64,000 nucleotides of DNA, from the NCBI GenBank assembly GCA_000149265.1, contig CH002005.1, forward strand, positions 31,389-95,388, written 5' to 3'. Origin of the DNA: Ciona savignyi. Its lineage: Eukaryota > Chordata > Ascidiacea > Phlebobranchia > Cionidae. The notes under the pieces were generated by a model. The model had not been told where the DNA came from. It searched no databases and was given only the letters and a program-made list of their open reading frames with translations. A program made the position numbers and the translations under genes. This document shows positions 11,218 through 23,719 of this stretch, piece by piece (positions within the stretch are counted from its first letter, which is position 1; every line of letters starts with the position of its first letter).

Positions 11218-12900
11218 TTATTGATAATCGTTACTGGTTGACTGAATGGCATCAACAATTTTTAAGATCTGCAATTTAACAGAGGATTTTAATTTTTTTG
11301 GTAACATTTTAACATCACTTGCTATTGCGGAAAAAAATGCATCATCCCCATCCGGTAATGTAGAAATTGAATCTGAGATAATAAAATTGAAATGTATGAA
11401 TACGTTTATTTGAACATAAGGTTTTTGTTTAACCAAGCTTACCTGATGTCTTTTTTAATATCTTAAACAACTCTTTCTCCACATCTGTTGATGCGGGTCT
11501 TTTTGTCCTTTTAGCTGGTGTTGGTGGTGTAGCTGTTTCACACTGCAGATAACATATTTGATTAAAATTGGAACTTCAATATATTTTTAATTTAATTTCA
11601 GTATTTGAATATATACCGGTACGGTTATACGGTACAAAAATTTGGTATTGGCTAGTGCAAAATGTCAGTTGATATAGGGCCCACCTGAATTTGGTTGAAG
11701 GAGTCCAGCGAAAATGCACCATCGCAGTCAATAACCACCTCTTCCATAGGAAGATTGATATTTGATGAAGTGCTAAAAAAAACTTTATGGTTATAACATA
11801 ATTAGGCCATGTTGAGTAGTAATCTTCTGGTATAAACGCAATCTGAGATTGATAAGACAATCATGTTTATCCCCATGGGTGGGAAAACAAAGGAGTAACT
11901 TAACAGAGGCATTGCACTGTGTTGTGTAAAATACATTGATTTTAGTTTTTGTTGAACAGTTTAGTTCCCAAGTATAAACAGGCAATGTTTGTCTGTTAAG
12001 TGCGTTACCCAAGAACACAAGCGACTGGCATGGTTGGTTTCGATCTCGCACCCTTATGTCTGATCCCACCCCTTATCGATCCTCCGAACAGTTTAAGTCA
12101 TAATGTATACTTTCGATTTTGAATGAAGGGTTCCAAAAATCTCACCCTCTCCATTAGTGACCACACCGGAGAGAAGCTGCACCCAGCACCAGACTTTGTT
12201 TTGTTGGTCTGTGCCACCTTTTCCCTGCGGTACTTATCTCGCAAGGATCGCCACTTTTTTTGGCATTCATCGACTGTAAAAAGAGATTAAGTCCAACCGA
12301 TACGAGTATCAAATAAGTCCCGCCCATAATTGTAAATTGATTCATCTATCGGTATGTATTTGTTTTGATTACGATACGCAACACTAACAAATTTGTGTGA
12401 AGCTGAACTGTATGAATGTCTGATTGTTGGGTAATTTTTTAAAGACCTTTTTTTCACATATAATTTTTTGTGAAACATGATACTAGTACCAGGTATCTAA
12501 TTTAGGGGCTTATAAAGTATAATCTTTATCTTCTTGGGTGAATAAAAAACTGACTAAGAGGAATATGTAGTCACAACTAATCAGTAGCCTGGCCTGACCA
12601 CAAGTGTAGCCTATAGTGTATATGTAGGGTAGGTAGGCCACCCTGTAATTTTTAATTTATGCATGTCCAAATGTAAAAAAAATGTATCTCGGCAGGTAGC
12701 CTAATGTCCAAATCAGTAACAAAACTGTAATCTTGACTATGCTTTATCTTACGCTAACCAGATATTTTCATTACAAATGAAACGTCTTCCCACGCCCTTT
12801 CTCGTTACACTTTGTCGTGGTATGCTGCCTCTCCTTTGTCATATAAATTCCTTCTCTTTTCTATCTCATCAATTAAAATTTCGTAAAATGAACCTTCCAT
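11218..12900 (-). pseudogene. Harbinger accessory MADF/BESS-like protein, five exons, one stop codon
   Basis: Read on the minus strand, five exons join in phase: 12900-12759, 12273-12111, 11772-11685, 11542-11443 and 11372-11218. The introns begin GTTAGC, GTATAC, GTGGGC and GTAAGC and end in AG. Exon 1 starts at ATG 12900 and encodes the MADF N-terminus (ILIDEIEKRRNLYD, then RERAWEDV). Exon 2 carries CQKKWRSLRDKYRRE. The last exon has a BESS-like tail (DDAFFSAIASDVKML). One in-frame TAA at 12805-12807 interrupts codon 32. In the family this protein binds DNA and helps bring transposase to the nucleus and to the TIRs. Apart from the stop the model is intact. Confidence 0.82.
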
Positions 12901-13482
12901 AATATTACTCTACCTATGAACGTACGTTAAAATATTACAAACTTTATAATTATCGGAGAATCAAGTCTAGGTCTAGATCAAGTCTGATAGCTGCTCAACT
13001 TAGTTCATAAATTGCTTGCGAGCTTGCGAGCGAAACGCTCAGGTGCGTTCCCGCGCGAACCAAACGAAGCGAGACGAAACGAAACGAGCGTGTAAACGGT
13101 AAAATAAAACAAACAAAAAGAGTTATTTCGTTTCACTTCGGCTCGCATCACCACGCATCGTGTAAACCAGCCTTTAACGCTAGAGCGCTGTATTAATTTC
13201 CGACATCGGAACACCAAAAGCATCTTAAAATTCGATTTTTTGAGAGAGAAAGCTAGTGTTCTGGTGGACTTCAGCTCTTTAACCTCAACCATCGGGTCCC
13301 GAATTATCAGATTGACCTCAAAGCATGGTATATATAAATAACTAGAGAGTGTCAACCACGTGTTTAACCACCACCATTTGTAAAACACATTTTGTATGCC
13401 ATATATTCATGCTACAGGGCCCCTAACCACAATTTGGATTTTATACACTGAGTATGTAGTTTGTTTCTGCAAGCATAAACGC

Positions 13483-15173
13483 ATGGGTCCCATAGTTGAC
13501 CAACCAAACTTCTTTTCAATGTGTAGTTAAAAAAAGAATAAACATCTTAATTTACGAACATTTTACCTTAAATGTTTTAAATTAAACCTTTTTAAGCGCT
13601 GTAATGAAATAAAGGAAATTCCCCTAGGTTTAGTAGACGAGTTTCTGTTTTAACATATGTTGGCCATGTTATGTAACAATTCTTAAAGTTTTAATGTCAT
13701 TTGTCGACTCCTTGTTGGAGATGTCAGAGCGATATGGCATGCCTGTCACAATCATAATTCATAACTATATCTTCGTTTTTAGGGGAATTACTATAAGCAA
13801 ATGTTTTCTTTCTTTTAATTGGCATAAAGTGTCTAATGGTCTAACATTTAACCAAATCTGATCAAACTTAGAGCAGCCGTTCAAGCGCTATGCCCAAAAA
13901 ATCTAATTTTTTAGAAAAAAAATGTTTTGGTTTTTAACGTCTCAGGGGAATTTCCCTAGATTCATTACCCAAAATTTTGGTTTCTGCTTATCTAGACCAT
14001 GTTCTGTTACAAATGTCAAATTTTTATTGCGATTTCATTACTCCTTTTGCTAGATTTCGGGGCAACATGGCATGCTTGTCACAATCATAATTAGAGAACA
14101 AAATTCGATTTTTAGGGTATTTCCCTGGGTAATTTTTTTATTTCTTTTAAGTGTTAAATCAGTGACTAATGCACGTACATTCCGCCAAATCTGATTCAAA
14201 TTGTATCGGTCGTTCAAGCGCTATGCCCAAAAAAAGGCTATTTTTCTAGAAAAAAATACCGTTTTGGTTTTAACGTCCCAGGGGAATTCCCCTAGATTTA
14301 TCACCCAAAATTTTGATTTCTGCATATCTAGACCATGTTGTCCAACAAATCACCGAGTTTCATTGCGATTCCATTAACCCTTCTGGTAGATGTCGGGGCG
14401 ACATAGCATGCCTGTCACAATTATCATTTAACAGCTAAAGTTTAATTTTTAGGGTATTTCCCTAAGTAATTTTTTTATTTCTTTTAAGTGTTAAATTAGT
14501 GACTAGTGCACCAACATTCTATCAAATTTGATTCAAATTGGAGCAGCCGATCAAGCGCTATGGCCTAAAATGCAAATTTTTTAGAAAAAAATGACCGTTT
14601 TGGTTTTTAACGTCCAAGGGGAATTCCCCTAAATTTATTACCCAAAATATTGGTTTCTGCATATCTAGGCCATGTTGTCTAAAAAATCACCAAGTTTCAT
14701 TGCGATTCCATTATTCCTTCTGGTAGATGTCGGGGCGCCATAGCATGCCTGTCACAATTATCATTTAACCGCAAAAGTTTAATTTTTAGGGTATTTCCCT
14801 AGGTAATTTTTTTATTTCTTTTAACTGTTAAATCAGTGACTAGTGCACTAACATTCCACCAAATTTGATTCAAATTGAAGCAGCCGTTCAAGCGCTATGG
14901 CCTAAAAAGCTAATTTTTTAGAAAAAACGACCGTTTTGGTTTTTAACGTCCAAGGGGAATTCCCCTCAATTTATTACCCAAAATTTTGGTTTCTGCATAT
15001 CTAGACCATGTTGTTGTCTAAAATCTCACCAAGTTTCATTGCGATTCCATTATTCCTTCTGGTAGATGTCGGGGCGCCATGCCATGCCTGTCAAACCTTT
15101 GACGAAGAAAAAAAAAAAAGAAAAAAAAACGGACAAAAACAATATGTGTCCCATTTTTTCAAATGGGACCCAT
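13483..15173. repeat. 336-bp tandem array, about 4.4 copies, possibly a non-autonomous element
   Basis: From about 13614 to 15095 a unit of 336 bp repeats head to tail. The anchor GTTTTGGTTT recurs at 13924, 14261, 14597 and 14933, giving spacings of 337, 336 and 336. Each unit contains a GGGGAATTCCCC-like core and a CGTTCAAGCGCTATG-like phrase. The three right-hand units are most alike; the left unit is more diverged. The array lies between an 11-bp inverted pair, ATGGGTCCCAT at 13483-13493 and its complement at 15163-15173. The right end also has a poly-A-rich stretch and a short hairpin. No coding potential. Confidence 0.8.
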
Positions 15174-15239
15174 AACTACTAAAGGCACCAAAAATAGTGA
15201 ACGGATACATACCGAAGCCGTCTTACCCGAACATTTGGA

Positions 15240-15540
15240 ATGCATATTGTGTGTGATAAACGAGCAAAAATCCAGCTTTGGCGTAATGTAATTCGACACA
15301 AACCTCGCATCGATAACGTCGCTCCTTATCCAAAATATGCGGTGCACGAGACATTGGGCCACCCTGGTACAACAATACTGTCGCACTTATAGTTCGCAAG
15401 AACCTGTATTCTTTAGACGACGTAAAGAATACATGTGCAAAGTGCATAGAACAAGAAGGAAGACGAAAGAAAACCTATGGCAACACAGCCATGGGGGAAC
15501 GTATCAGCATTGACTTCAAGCGGCCTGTGAAAGGTAAGGA
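15240..15540 (+). pseudogene. Ty3/gypsy-type integrase relic
   Basis: Fragments in shifting frames give the pieces of a retroviral-type integrase N-terminus. HETLGHPGTTILSH (about 15342-15386) matches the His half of the HHCC zinc finger. TCAKCIEQ (about 15431) matches the CXXC half. ERISIDFKRPVKGKEE (about 15500) matches the first catalytic Asp strand. No continuous frame, LTR or other domain is attached. Confidence 0.55.
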
Positions 15541-15846
15541 AGAAATAAGTATCTTCTTTTGGTGAGTTTTCTTATGCCTTCTAGTGCAAGGATACAACGA
15601 CACGAATGGTCATTTTTTGCTTTGCTTGTTTGGATTTATCCCCTAACCTCACGTGACGTTTTATCTTTACGTACACCCTCCAACAGGAAATTCCCAATGC
15701 GAACGTTTTAACTAGACGATATGGCGGACGGTTAAATTATTGCTGAGTAGCAGCCAACTCCCGGAAGAAGTACTTTCTAATGCTTTGCACTCTATCCGAT
15801 CTCTACTATGCACATCCCACCCACGAATGTTACTCCCCATTAAAGG

Positions 15847-17340
15847 TTATTCCTCTTCATCAAAATATGCAGCCAACAACGAAAAGTGAGACTTCGGAGT
15901 GCTATTTTCTAGCGCCACACACTCTTTTTTGATTTTTTCCAACACTGAAGCAACATTAGGTTTTGGGTTGTGTTTCATGGTTCTGGAGACAATATGGCAT
16001 GAAATTAAATTAATTAATCTAAACACACGCCTCAACAATTCTTAACATTATAATAAACAATGCATGTACGTAAATTTGACTTGCCTTTTTTGGTAACTTC
16101 TCCAATAATTTTAGATGAGCTGCTTGGTTATTCATAAGCATTCCGTAGTGCCTAAACAGGTGCTCTGGAACATAACAGCCATAAACGGCCACTCCACCAA
16201 AAATTTTTGTACTGCGGCATTTTTATTAATACGCTTTCTTTGAGCAGAGTAGTAGGTGTCAGTCATTAATTCAATTAATACCATGATCTGTATCTTTGAC
16301 TGATTTGATATATTCTTGTTGAAGCCAATTCTTATTTGACACGGTGTTGATGTTGCTGGGGCCATCATCATGGCGCCAATTGACACATCCATATGGGGTT
16401 TGTTGGCTCGGGTGTCCTTTTTTTCTTACAACATTTTTTCCCAGCGATAGAATAGCTGGTTAGTCATGGAAGTGTGACAGACCACTACCATATGGAATGC
16501 CATCAATAAGATCTCTGAACGGATCAGGATAGATACATACTTGGATACATTTAAAAATGCTATTTTTTCCAAATTTCATTTTATGACAATAAGCTTTCCT
16601 ACTATTAAAAACACACATACACACCAGGAAATTAATATTGGAAGATGGAAGGTGCCTGTCATATGACAAGCAGCGCCGGTCAAATTAAAACTACTGTCAA
16701 ACAGGAGTTCGTGCCTTATGAATACTGTAAAAGTTTTCCTCGCCATTTTATCTAGAGGTTTCCTCATTAACTATATCATTCAAATCTATAATATAATGTA
16801 AGCGTTCTAACCTTTAAGATTTCATCAATGGTGTGATGTACAACTCCCTTCGTTGATCAGGTTTTGGAATAGTTTTGGCTTTTAAAGAAAGCAGCTAAAA
16901 GACCAGATGGCATTTATTTATCTGAGTATGTTCTTTTAATATTGCTGCTGCTACCAGTTTCCGATGACCAAACAGGTTCAGTACTGGAGGGTGACTCTGA
17001 CATTTTGTATATTAAATGACATTGTCATATTAATCTTACCTATTTAAATGTGATGTTGGTAATGTTATTGACTATTGGAGTATTATTATACCAGGGAAAT
17101 GTGAAACAATGTAACAAAAGTATCTTAACCTGGAACTTTCTAACCTGGAACCGACAACATTCATTAATCTTCGTGCCTGGACAAGGTTAAAATGTCGCAG
17201 CAGTTCATCCTGATCAAGAAATTTTACAAAACTGGAGATCAATAACACCCAAATGTTTACGACATTGAACACAAGAGCCCAGTTTATCAGCATCTTCTTG
17301 AAGTTCTGGCAAAACTTTTAACAATTCCGGTTCCATAATT
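15847..17340 (-). pseudogene. Minus-strand coding-like fragments, family not recognised
   Basis: Reading leftward from ATG at about 17337, the first piece contains ELQEDADKLGSCVQCRKHLG. It continues after an apparent one-base T-run shift as FLDQDELLRHFNLVQARRLM. Further pieces are MSESPSSTEPVWSSETGS (about 17000), KMARKTFTVFIRHELLFDSS (about 16740), an 86-codon frame beginning MDVSIGAMMMAP (16392) that shifts by one base into YGCYVPEHLFRHYGMLMNNQ, and a 63-codon C-terminus ending SLLAAYFDEEE (15847). They look like exons or shards of one protein with at least two frame breaks. This may be a transposon-derived or decayed host gene. Confidence 0.35.
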
Positions 17341-17343
17341 ATA

Positions 17344-17869
17344 CAGTGGAACCCCGCTTGACGACCACCTCGATAACACGACCACCTCACTATCAGGACC
17401 ACTTTATTGCGGTCCCAAATAATTTACTATGGCAATGCATTGCATTCTGTTTCAATAACGCGACCACCCCGGTTTCCAGACCAGGACCGCCATTTTTTGG
17501 TCCAAAACTTCAAATTTAACTCCGCCAAAGCGACCACACGTGCTCAATGATGTGCTTTTGTCACCAAAATATTAAGTTTAAATTTCTTTTGTGATCAAGA
17601 CAATAGGTTTACATGAGCGCGTACGCACACACAAAGAAAATTGTGGCTAACAGAACTGAAATTTATAAGATAAATTTCAGAACTAACAGTTGTTTAAAAT
17701 CTTTTTGCAAAAAATAATGGCATTTAGTTAAAATTTAGTAAAAAGGCAAACGTTTTGACTGCATATGACGACAACTTGCTTTAAAGCAAAACTCACTAAC
17801 TCGACCACCCCGCTAACGCGACCGCTTGATGACGGTCCCATAGGTGGTCAGGTAAACGGGGTTCTACTG
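17344..17869. mobile_element. TA-flanked MITE with CAGTGGAACCCCGC ends, copy 1
   Basis: A 526-bp element flanked by TA duplications (17342-17343 and 17870-17871). The ends are imperfect inverted repeats: CAGTGGAACCCCGCTTGACG on the left and a CGGGGTTCTACTG end on the right. Both ends contain a short repeated CGACCACC motif spaced about 20 bp apart. It has no coding capacity. The termini and TA target fit the Tc1/mariner/pogo group. A second copy lies at 46434-46942. Confidence 0.85.
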
Positions 17870-17871
17870 TA

Positions 17872-18640
17872 ATTTAGATACCTTAATAAATCTATATAAC
17901 AAAACAACTGCTTTAAAACAAGCAAATGTTTTTGGTCAATTGTGTATTCAATAATAAGGGACAGTGGTTATATAACTGATCAATACTAACAACACATACA
18001 AGTCACCTATCAGTCCGTAGGCAGTGGCTGTAAACAACTATTTTTTGCATTAATAACTAAACACATAGTTAAGGTATAACTTCTATACATGTCTAAATAA
18101 ACAAAGATTTTGTTTTAAATAAAGTATAATTAAACAGTTTTGCATCATAAAAAATACTAAGCATGACCAGTAAGTAATCTGCCTTACAATACACATTATT
18201 TATGATATTACTGAACTATATATAGCACATTACTAAACTAATTATTGATCCAACAAAATAAAACAAAAAATACACTACATACCATTTTCATCTTTTCTTG
18301 GTTCAGAGTGAGATTGTGTCTAAGAAGAGCTGCTTGTATACAGGAGTTTAATCACGTTTCGATCATGTTCCTGTAGTGTAGCCGCCGGTTACTGTGATGT
18401 CATCCAAACTAAGTAAGTTCAATGAATTCGCGTTAACGCCATTCGTCACATCAAAAGGGAGACGCTTGTACTGATATATATCATTGTGGTGTAAGAGGAC
18501 ATTCATTTCTCAAGGGTTTGCCGACAACGCGTTAACATTAAACAATCCGTTGTTGAATATTCGTCAACTGCGGTCTGCATAATGCCCTGGATTTATAGTC
18601 CCTTTGCGCCGTTTTTCCCTCTCGCTGGAGCACCTTCCGG
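17872..18640. other. Intergenic, no feature recognised
   Basis: AT-rich, with no gene or known repeat recognised before the gypsy relic. Confidence 0.35.
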
Positions 18641-18649
18641 TTTAGGCGC

Positions 18650-19510
18650 TAGTTGATACTTTGTTTGAATCTGTACCGGTCAAAGCACTAACCGATTCGG
18701 GAGCGTCACAAGATTTTGTTAACAAGGGTTTGTTTCGCCGATCAGCTTTTTAGTCAAAACTTCCGGTCCTGTTTCTCCGATATCTATGGCTTCTTCTCGT
18801 CTTTCTTTTACCACGTTTGGGCAAACAAACCTCCGCTACGGTCTCGTTACTTGGTCGATCGTATCACCTCACCTTTGGCGTCATCGATAGCCTGTACGCC
18901 GATGTTATCCTTGGACAAGACTTCCCTAAGCGACATACCGAAGTCATTTTTCAAATGGGAGGCACAGAAGCACCACTGAGAATCATTGCAAGTACGCCGC
19001 CCACGTTAGCACTTGCAGTTGCTCGTTTAAACGCTCCTCGTTTATTCGAATATATACTTCCCAACTGTACGCCAATTGCTGAAGCTTCTCGTCCTTACAT
19101 CACCTAGCTACTAGAATCTAACATTATTGAACCCGCTCGTTTCCCCCTGGAGAGCTCCTTTATTAGTGGTCTCACGCAAAGGTAAAATGCTGGTCGTAGA
19201 TTACTCGGTTACCGTTAACCGATTTACACAACTAGACGACTATTCGCTACCAAAAATAGAATCGTTTCACACTTTGATTTAGATTACATGCATAGGAGTT
19301 GTTTAGGAGTTATGAAACGACTTCCTATCTTGTTGAAAAGGGATTAAACGGTAAGCAGCGTGTTTATTGTAAACCACTGTCTCGATCACTGTTAAACCTT
19401 TTTTGTATTTTTCAGGTTGTTTGCGGGAAGGCTTTCGCCAAAGGCAATTTCATTTATCTGAGGTTCAACCGTACATCCCTGTGGGATTCAATCGCAAAGA
19501 CCCGCACCTG
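18650..19510 (+). pseudogene. Ty3/gypsy protease-RT relic
   Basis: About 18650-18740 reads VPVKALTDSGASQDFVNKG, with the retropepsin DSGA motif. The frame 18817-19107 continues with VILGQDFPKRHTEVIFQMGG, the protease C-terminus, then YILPNCTPIAEASRPY, the start of a gypsy RT. A stop at 19105-19107 and a frame change follow. Another frame then gives KGKMLVVDYSVTVNRFTQLD followed by DYSLPKI (about 19170-19260), the RT segment before the catalytic YXDD. Nothing beyond is preserved and no LTRs were found. It could derive from the same insertion as the integrase piece at 15.3 kb, but the order and the intervening sequence make that uncertain. Confidence 0.75.
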
Positions 19511-19519
19511 AGTATCGGT

Positions 19520-21343
19520 TATTCATGTTGTATGCTGGGGTCGCTATAAGGACAAAAATATTATGCCCACTTACATGTATGTACACTTTATACGATTTAA
19601 CTGTGCAATGCGAATTTTGTTGTCGGCAAATGCAACTTCGGAAAAGATAATGCTTTCGCACAATCTTTTTATAATGCAATGTGTCGACTTGAATAAATTG
19701 TTTGTGGTTCACTTGAATTAATTATTTGTTTTTCATTTGAAAGTTTCTTGGCAAGACTAAAATTATGTGTGCGCTTAGACTATAAGGCGTCAAATCAAGT
19801 TGTTCATCAAGTATTTTATGAAAATAATAATGCAATCCAACTTCATAACTGAAGTAGCAACCCTGCTGGTTCAATTTATGATGAGACTAACGAAATTAGA
19901 GATGTTGCGGAAATCCAAAATGCTAAAAACAGGACCAGTTCTCTAAAATATTAATGTAAAAAGCCCTGATGTGGATAAATAAATTAATACCATTTCTTAG
20001 ACAATTATAAACGCTGCACAAGGAAGGCATACACAAACAAAGCAATTACAACAACATAATCTGAAACTGACAACTTTGTTTCACCACCACTTAATCGAGA
20101 AGACTGTGTTATTTTCTCGCCTCTAAACACATCTGAAAATATCAGGTATCTATTTGTATACTAGTGGTCAGATTTTCATTTTTTTGTGGTTGCAAATAGC
20201 CGATTTAACCAAAAATTTGCAGACCAATTGGATTACATGTTTCGACTTTAATTGATACGTCTCCTCACAAAAGAAAGGGTAAAGATAGCCCACCTTCGTC
20301 AAGTGTAGGGTGCAAAAAAAACTTCCTGCAATGCTGAGCAACAGGAATAACAAACTGGTCACACTAATAAATAATGAGAAAAAAGCATCGAAAATAAAGG
20401 GTTTTGTTGATTTTACTCCTGTTGAAACGGATTGTGTGCTTGTAACGCTAACCCTACCGAAGTGGAGTCTAACTTATCAATAATGCACTTAGTTATTATT
20501 CAGAATCGCGGTACACTGGCTTGTTTTGTAGAAAGGTCGTCACTTAGGAGCGATGCTTCATGACAAAATCGTTAATGGTTCAATTTTCGTGGTCTGGCTT
20601 GGGACATGGCCGTAAAGCCACAAAGAAAAGTTTCAAAGACGACCCCATGAGATAATTGAACAGAGTTTATACCGGTTGGCTGCCAGTCTCTATATATTTT
20701 TTAAAATATTGTATATGAACGTGATCAGAACTGACAGTGGAAACTTATCCTAGGCGGGCATAAATGATACTTTGAAATGTACTGGCATTCTCATCAAATT
20801 TCTATGATGTAAAATCCGAAGCTGTAAAAGTGGAAGTGGTGCAAGTTTTTTTAAGGAGTACAAGATTGGGATGGCGGTGGACGCAAGAAAAGCGACACTG
20901 GCGCAATGTGATGTTGACAAAACAATAAATAACTGATTCCACTGTATCTGTATTAAGCGAAGATAGCTTAACCGAGCTAGCTGCGTGGTTATTTGTGATT
21001 TTGTACATAATTGTTCTTTCGGAGTTTTAATTAAAGAATGAAAATATCAAGACCCGCATGATATCATCAAGAAGTGTATTCTAGACATGGCCTATACCAG
21101 GGTGTTTCCTGATCATATGCGGAGAAAGGTACAAAAACACGGCGCAGACTATAGGTTATCTGCAGGGAAAAACCTTGGTGTTATCATAGAATACTAACTT
21201 ACAGATAGAAGGGTAACGCTTTGTTTTTTTATGGCGTCAGAAAGTGGTCTGGCATGAGCACTTGTTTACTGAATTGCGATAACTTCTGCAAACTTAATTA
21301 GCTGTTTTCACTTTTTTATACAAAACGATTTTAAGCAAAATAA
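19520..21343. other. Intergenic, no feature recognised
   Basis: AT-rich sequence with short chance frames only. Confidence 0.35.
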
Positions 21344-22750
21344 ATGCCATCCCACTGTGCCGTTCCTGGTTGTAAGTGGTCGCGAAAGTTTGCCGAGAAA
21401 AGAGAAGTTGCCCAACAATTTTCACAGTGTATCGACCAGACTTTGCAAAATCTAATTGTTTTATCCAAATTTTTGTTGTCAATAAGAGATGCAGCAGCTG
21501 GTGATGATATTAAAGACATGTTGAAAAAGGAATCGTAAGTATGCCGTAACATTATTATATTATCTATTTTTTGTCCAGGAATATTTTCAGTTTTACTCTA
21601 CCTCAACATATAGTGCCTGAAAACAGCCCAGCTTATAATGTAGTAGTAGGTAGTAAACTACAATTTAGTCAAAAGAAAGTCATGTTCCGGAAGATTTTAG
21701 TGTTCTAAAAACTAATTTACATCTTTATAAAGGGCTGGAATTTGCCAGACTCATTTTATATCGGAGTATATTATTGTTACTGGAAAAAAGAAAAAACTTC
21801 GAATTGGAGCATGCATGGCCATCAGAAAATCTGCCAAAAACATGTAGTTTTAGTAAATTTTACAGAAAGCCACCAGCAGAACGGCATTTACCAGTGGTAG
21901 TAAGGCATCACAATATTAATCAGCTACTAAGTTCAATTAAAAAATTACCTGATAACATAAAAGGTTGGTACCGGTATTATAGTATAGATTTTAAAATTGT
22001 CAAGAGTATTTTTTTATTTATTGTATATTAAGCTATTGTGGTATGGTTAAATAAATAAATAAATATGCTGCATGTTATATTAAGTGTTTAACATAAATAA
22101 AACAAACAAAAATAGCTTAAATACAATCAATGTAATGATAATTTATTTTTTTAGACACATGGATCTTCTTTGATAAAAAGGGGAACTTGGTTGCTGAGTT
22201 AAGGGAACCAAATTGTTTAGTTCCTAATATAAGGTAGTGTAGTTATTTTCTAAAGTTCTAATTTTATGAAACATAATGCTATAAACTTTTGACATGAAGT
22301 TATAAAGTATTGACAGTTTATCATTTTTCATACGAATTTGTTATTTTTAAAACATTGTTCACAATTTCAGAATAGTGTTTGGCCGAGATGCACGTGTGAT
22401 TGAGGTATCGTTTTTTGGCTGGTCCATTTCCCCAATTAATATAGGCAATCCACAGATTGACACCATTCATTCTGTTTTAGAAAGTTTGTACAGTGTACAA
22501 ATTATTGCTTTCTTGCAACTATGAACTTGTTCTGTTAATAAAGGTTCAGTCACTGCATATCATCAATGCAAAGGGATACAGGATTGCCAATTAAAAAAGT
22601 TAAAGGACCATCCAATTTTAAAGTGGACCGGGAATTGTATAAAAACAGAATACATCATAAGATCTGTAAGTTAGTAAGTATTCTATGGCTTTATCATCTG
22701 CACGTCAAGCATAAATCTTGCAAGGTCACCTTGAACGGGCCGAAGTAGCA
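21344..22750 (+). other. Unrecognised multi-exon coding region with a Cys-pair start
   Basis: Coding-like segments with splice signals. ATG 21344 opens 64 codons starting MPSHCAVPGCKWSRKF, which resembles the first Cys pair of a THAP zinc finger; the later Cys and His were not found. A GTAAGT donor follows at 21535. A frame at about 21740-22000 contains RKNFELEHAWPSENLPKTCS. An exon at about 22156-22233 (WIFFDKKGNLVAELREPNCL) joins in phase, through AG at 22370, to an exon reading IVFGRDARVIEVSFFGWS and ending TGA near 22522. A further frame (about 22530-22660) contains LKDHPILKWTGNCIKTEYII. Possibly a THAP-related or transposon-derived gene; function unknown. Confidence 0.4.
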
Positions 22751-22779
22751 TTTCGTGGGATACGGCGGGTATATAACAA

Positions 22780-23719
22780 CCTATCTTCGGGTGCAGTGGT
22801 AAGAAATAATCATGGGTCTGCTAAATACCAGGCATTGTCTAGTCTAGTATAATTTTTCAGACTGGGCCCTCCGTGATATACGCTTTTTGTTGTAGATGCT
22901 TCCCTTCTGGCGTGTACAGCGTCTAACGATGAATTACCTTGTGCTTTTGATGTTATTTGCTGTCGCTTTACAACTTTGGTATTTTAAACCATGTTTATTG
23001 CTCTCTTTCAAAACTATTCTCGACATTGCGTTTCGAAGCGTACCATAATTGCAGGTTTTCGAAATTTTATACAGTGTTGTGATGAACTCCCATACAGTCT
23101 CCCCAGCCTGCTACAAATGTAGATTAAACTTTTTTGCCCTATTAAAAATAATGTTTTGATGCACAATGAAGTGTGCCATAAACATGTGTTTTTTACAGAT
23201 TCATATTTTCCCTTTTTTCGCTTTTGTAAAGTCGAAAGGTCAGCAGTCCGAAGCCGCATGCGACTTTACTCCTGATGGTTTGTTTACCCATGCATAAGTG
23301 AAACAAACCGAATAACACTTTAATTGAAAAAAAATGTATTAGTTTTGAGTCCCCCATTTATTTTTATTTTGTGGTCCTACACTATATCGAGGTATTTACT
23401 TGTTTGGACTGTTATTTGTCCAACAGTCCTAATGCTTCCGGGTACCTCTCGAATCTTTGGATCCATGCAGAACATGCCTCTGAAATACTGCAGTCGAATT
23501 CTTCCGGTGGAGCGATTTCGAACTACATTTTATTTCCGACACCATGTAGAATTGTAAACACGACCGTTTTTAAAACCTTTATTCTAAGTGAGTCGCGATT
23601 GAATGAGACCGAAAAGAGAGATGCCTCGGGCTTATATATAGCCGTCATTACATAAAGATCTTAATATTGCTAGATATTTTATGTAGTCCATAAAAGTGGT
23701 AACAATAAAGGTTCAATGA
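22780..23719. other. Intergenic, no feature recognised
   Basis: Only short open frames with no family resemblance. Confidence 0.3.

Larger units (their letters stand above)
9484..13173 (+). mobile_element. PIF/Harbinger DNA transposon, full length
   Basis: A 3,690-bp element with perfect terminal inverted repeats of at least 23 bp. The left end begins AGGCTGGTTTACACGATGCG and the right end reads CGCATCGTGTAAACCAGCCT. It is flanked by the 3-bp target duplication TTA (9481-9483 and 13174-13176), typical of Harbinger elements. A second subterminal GTTTACACG motif lies inside both ends. It carries the two-gene layout of the superfamily: a DDE transposase on the plus strand and a MADF/Myb-like protein on the minus strand. 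The lesions in the two genes are few, so the element was probably active recently. Confidence 0.93.
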
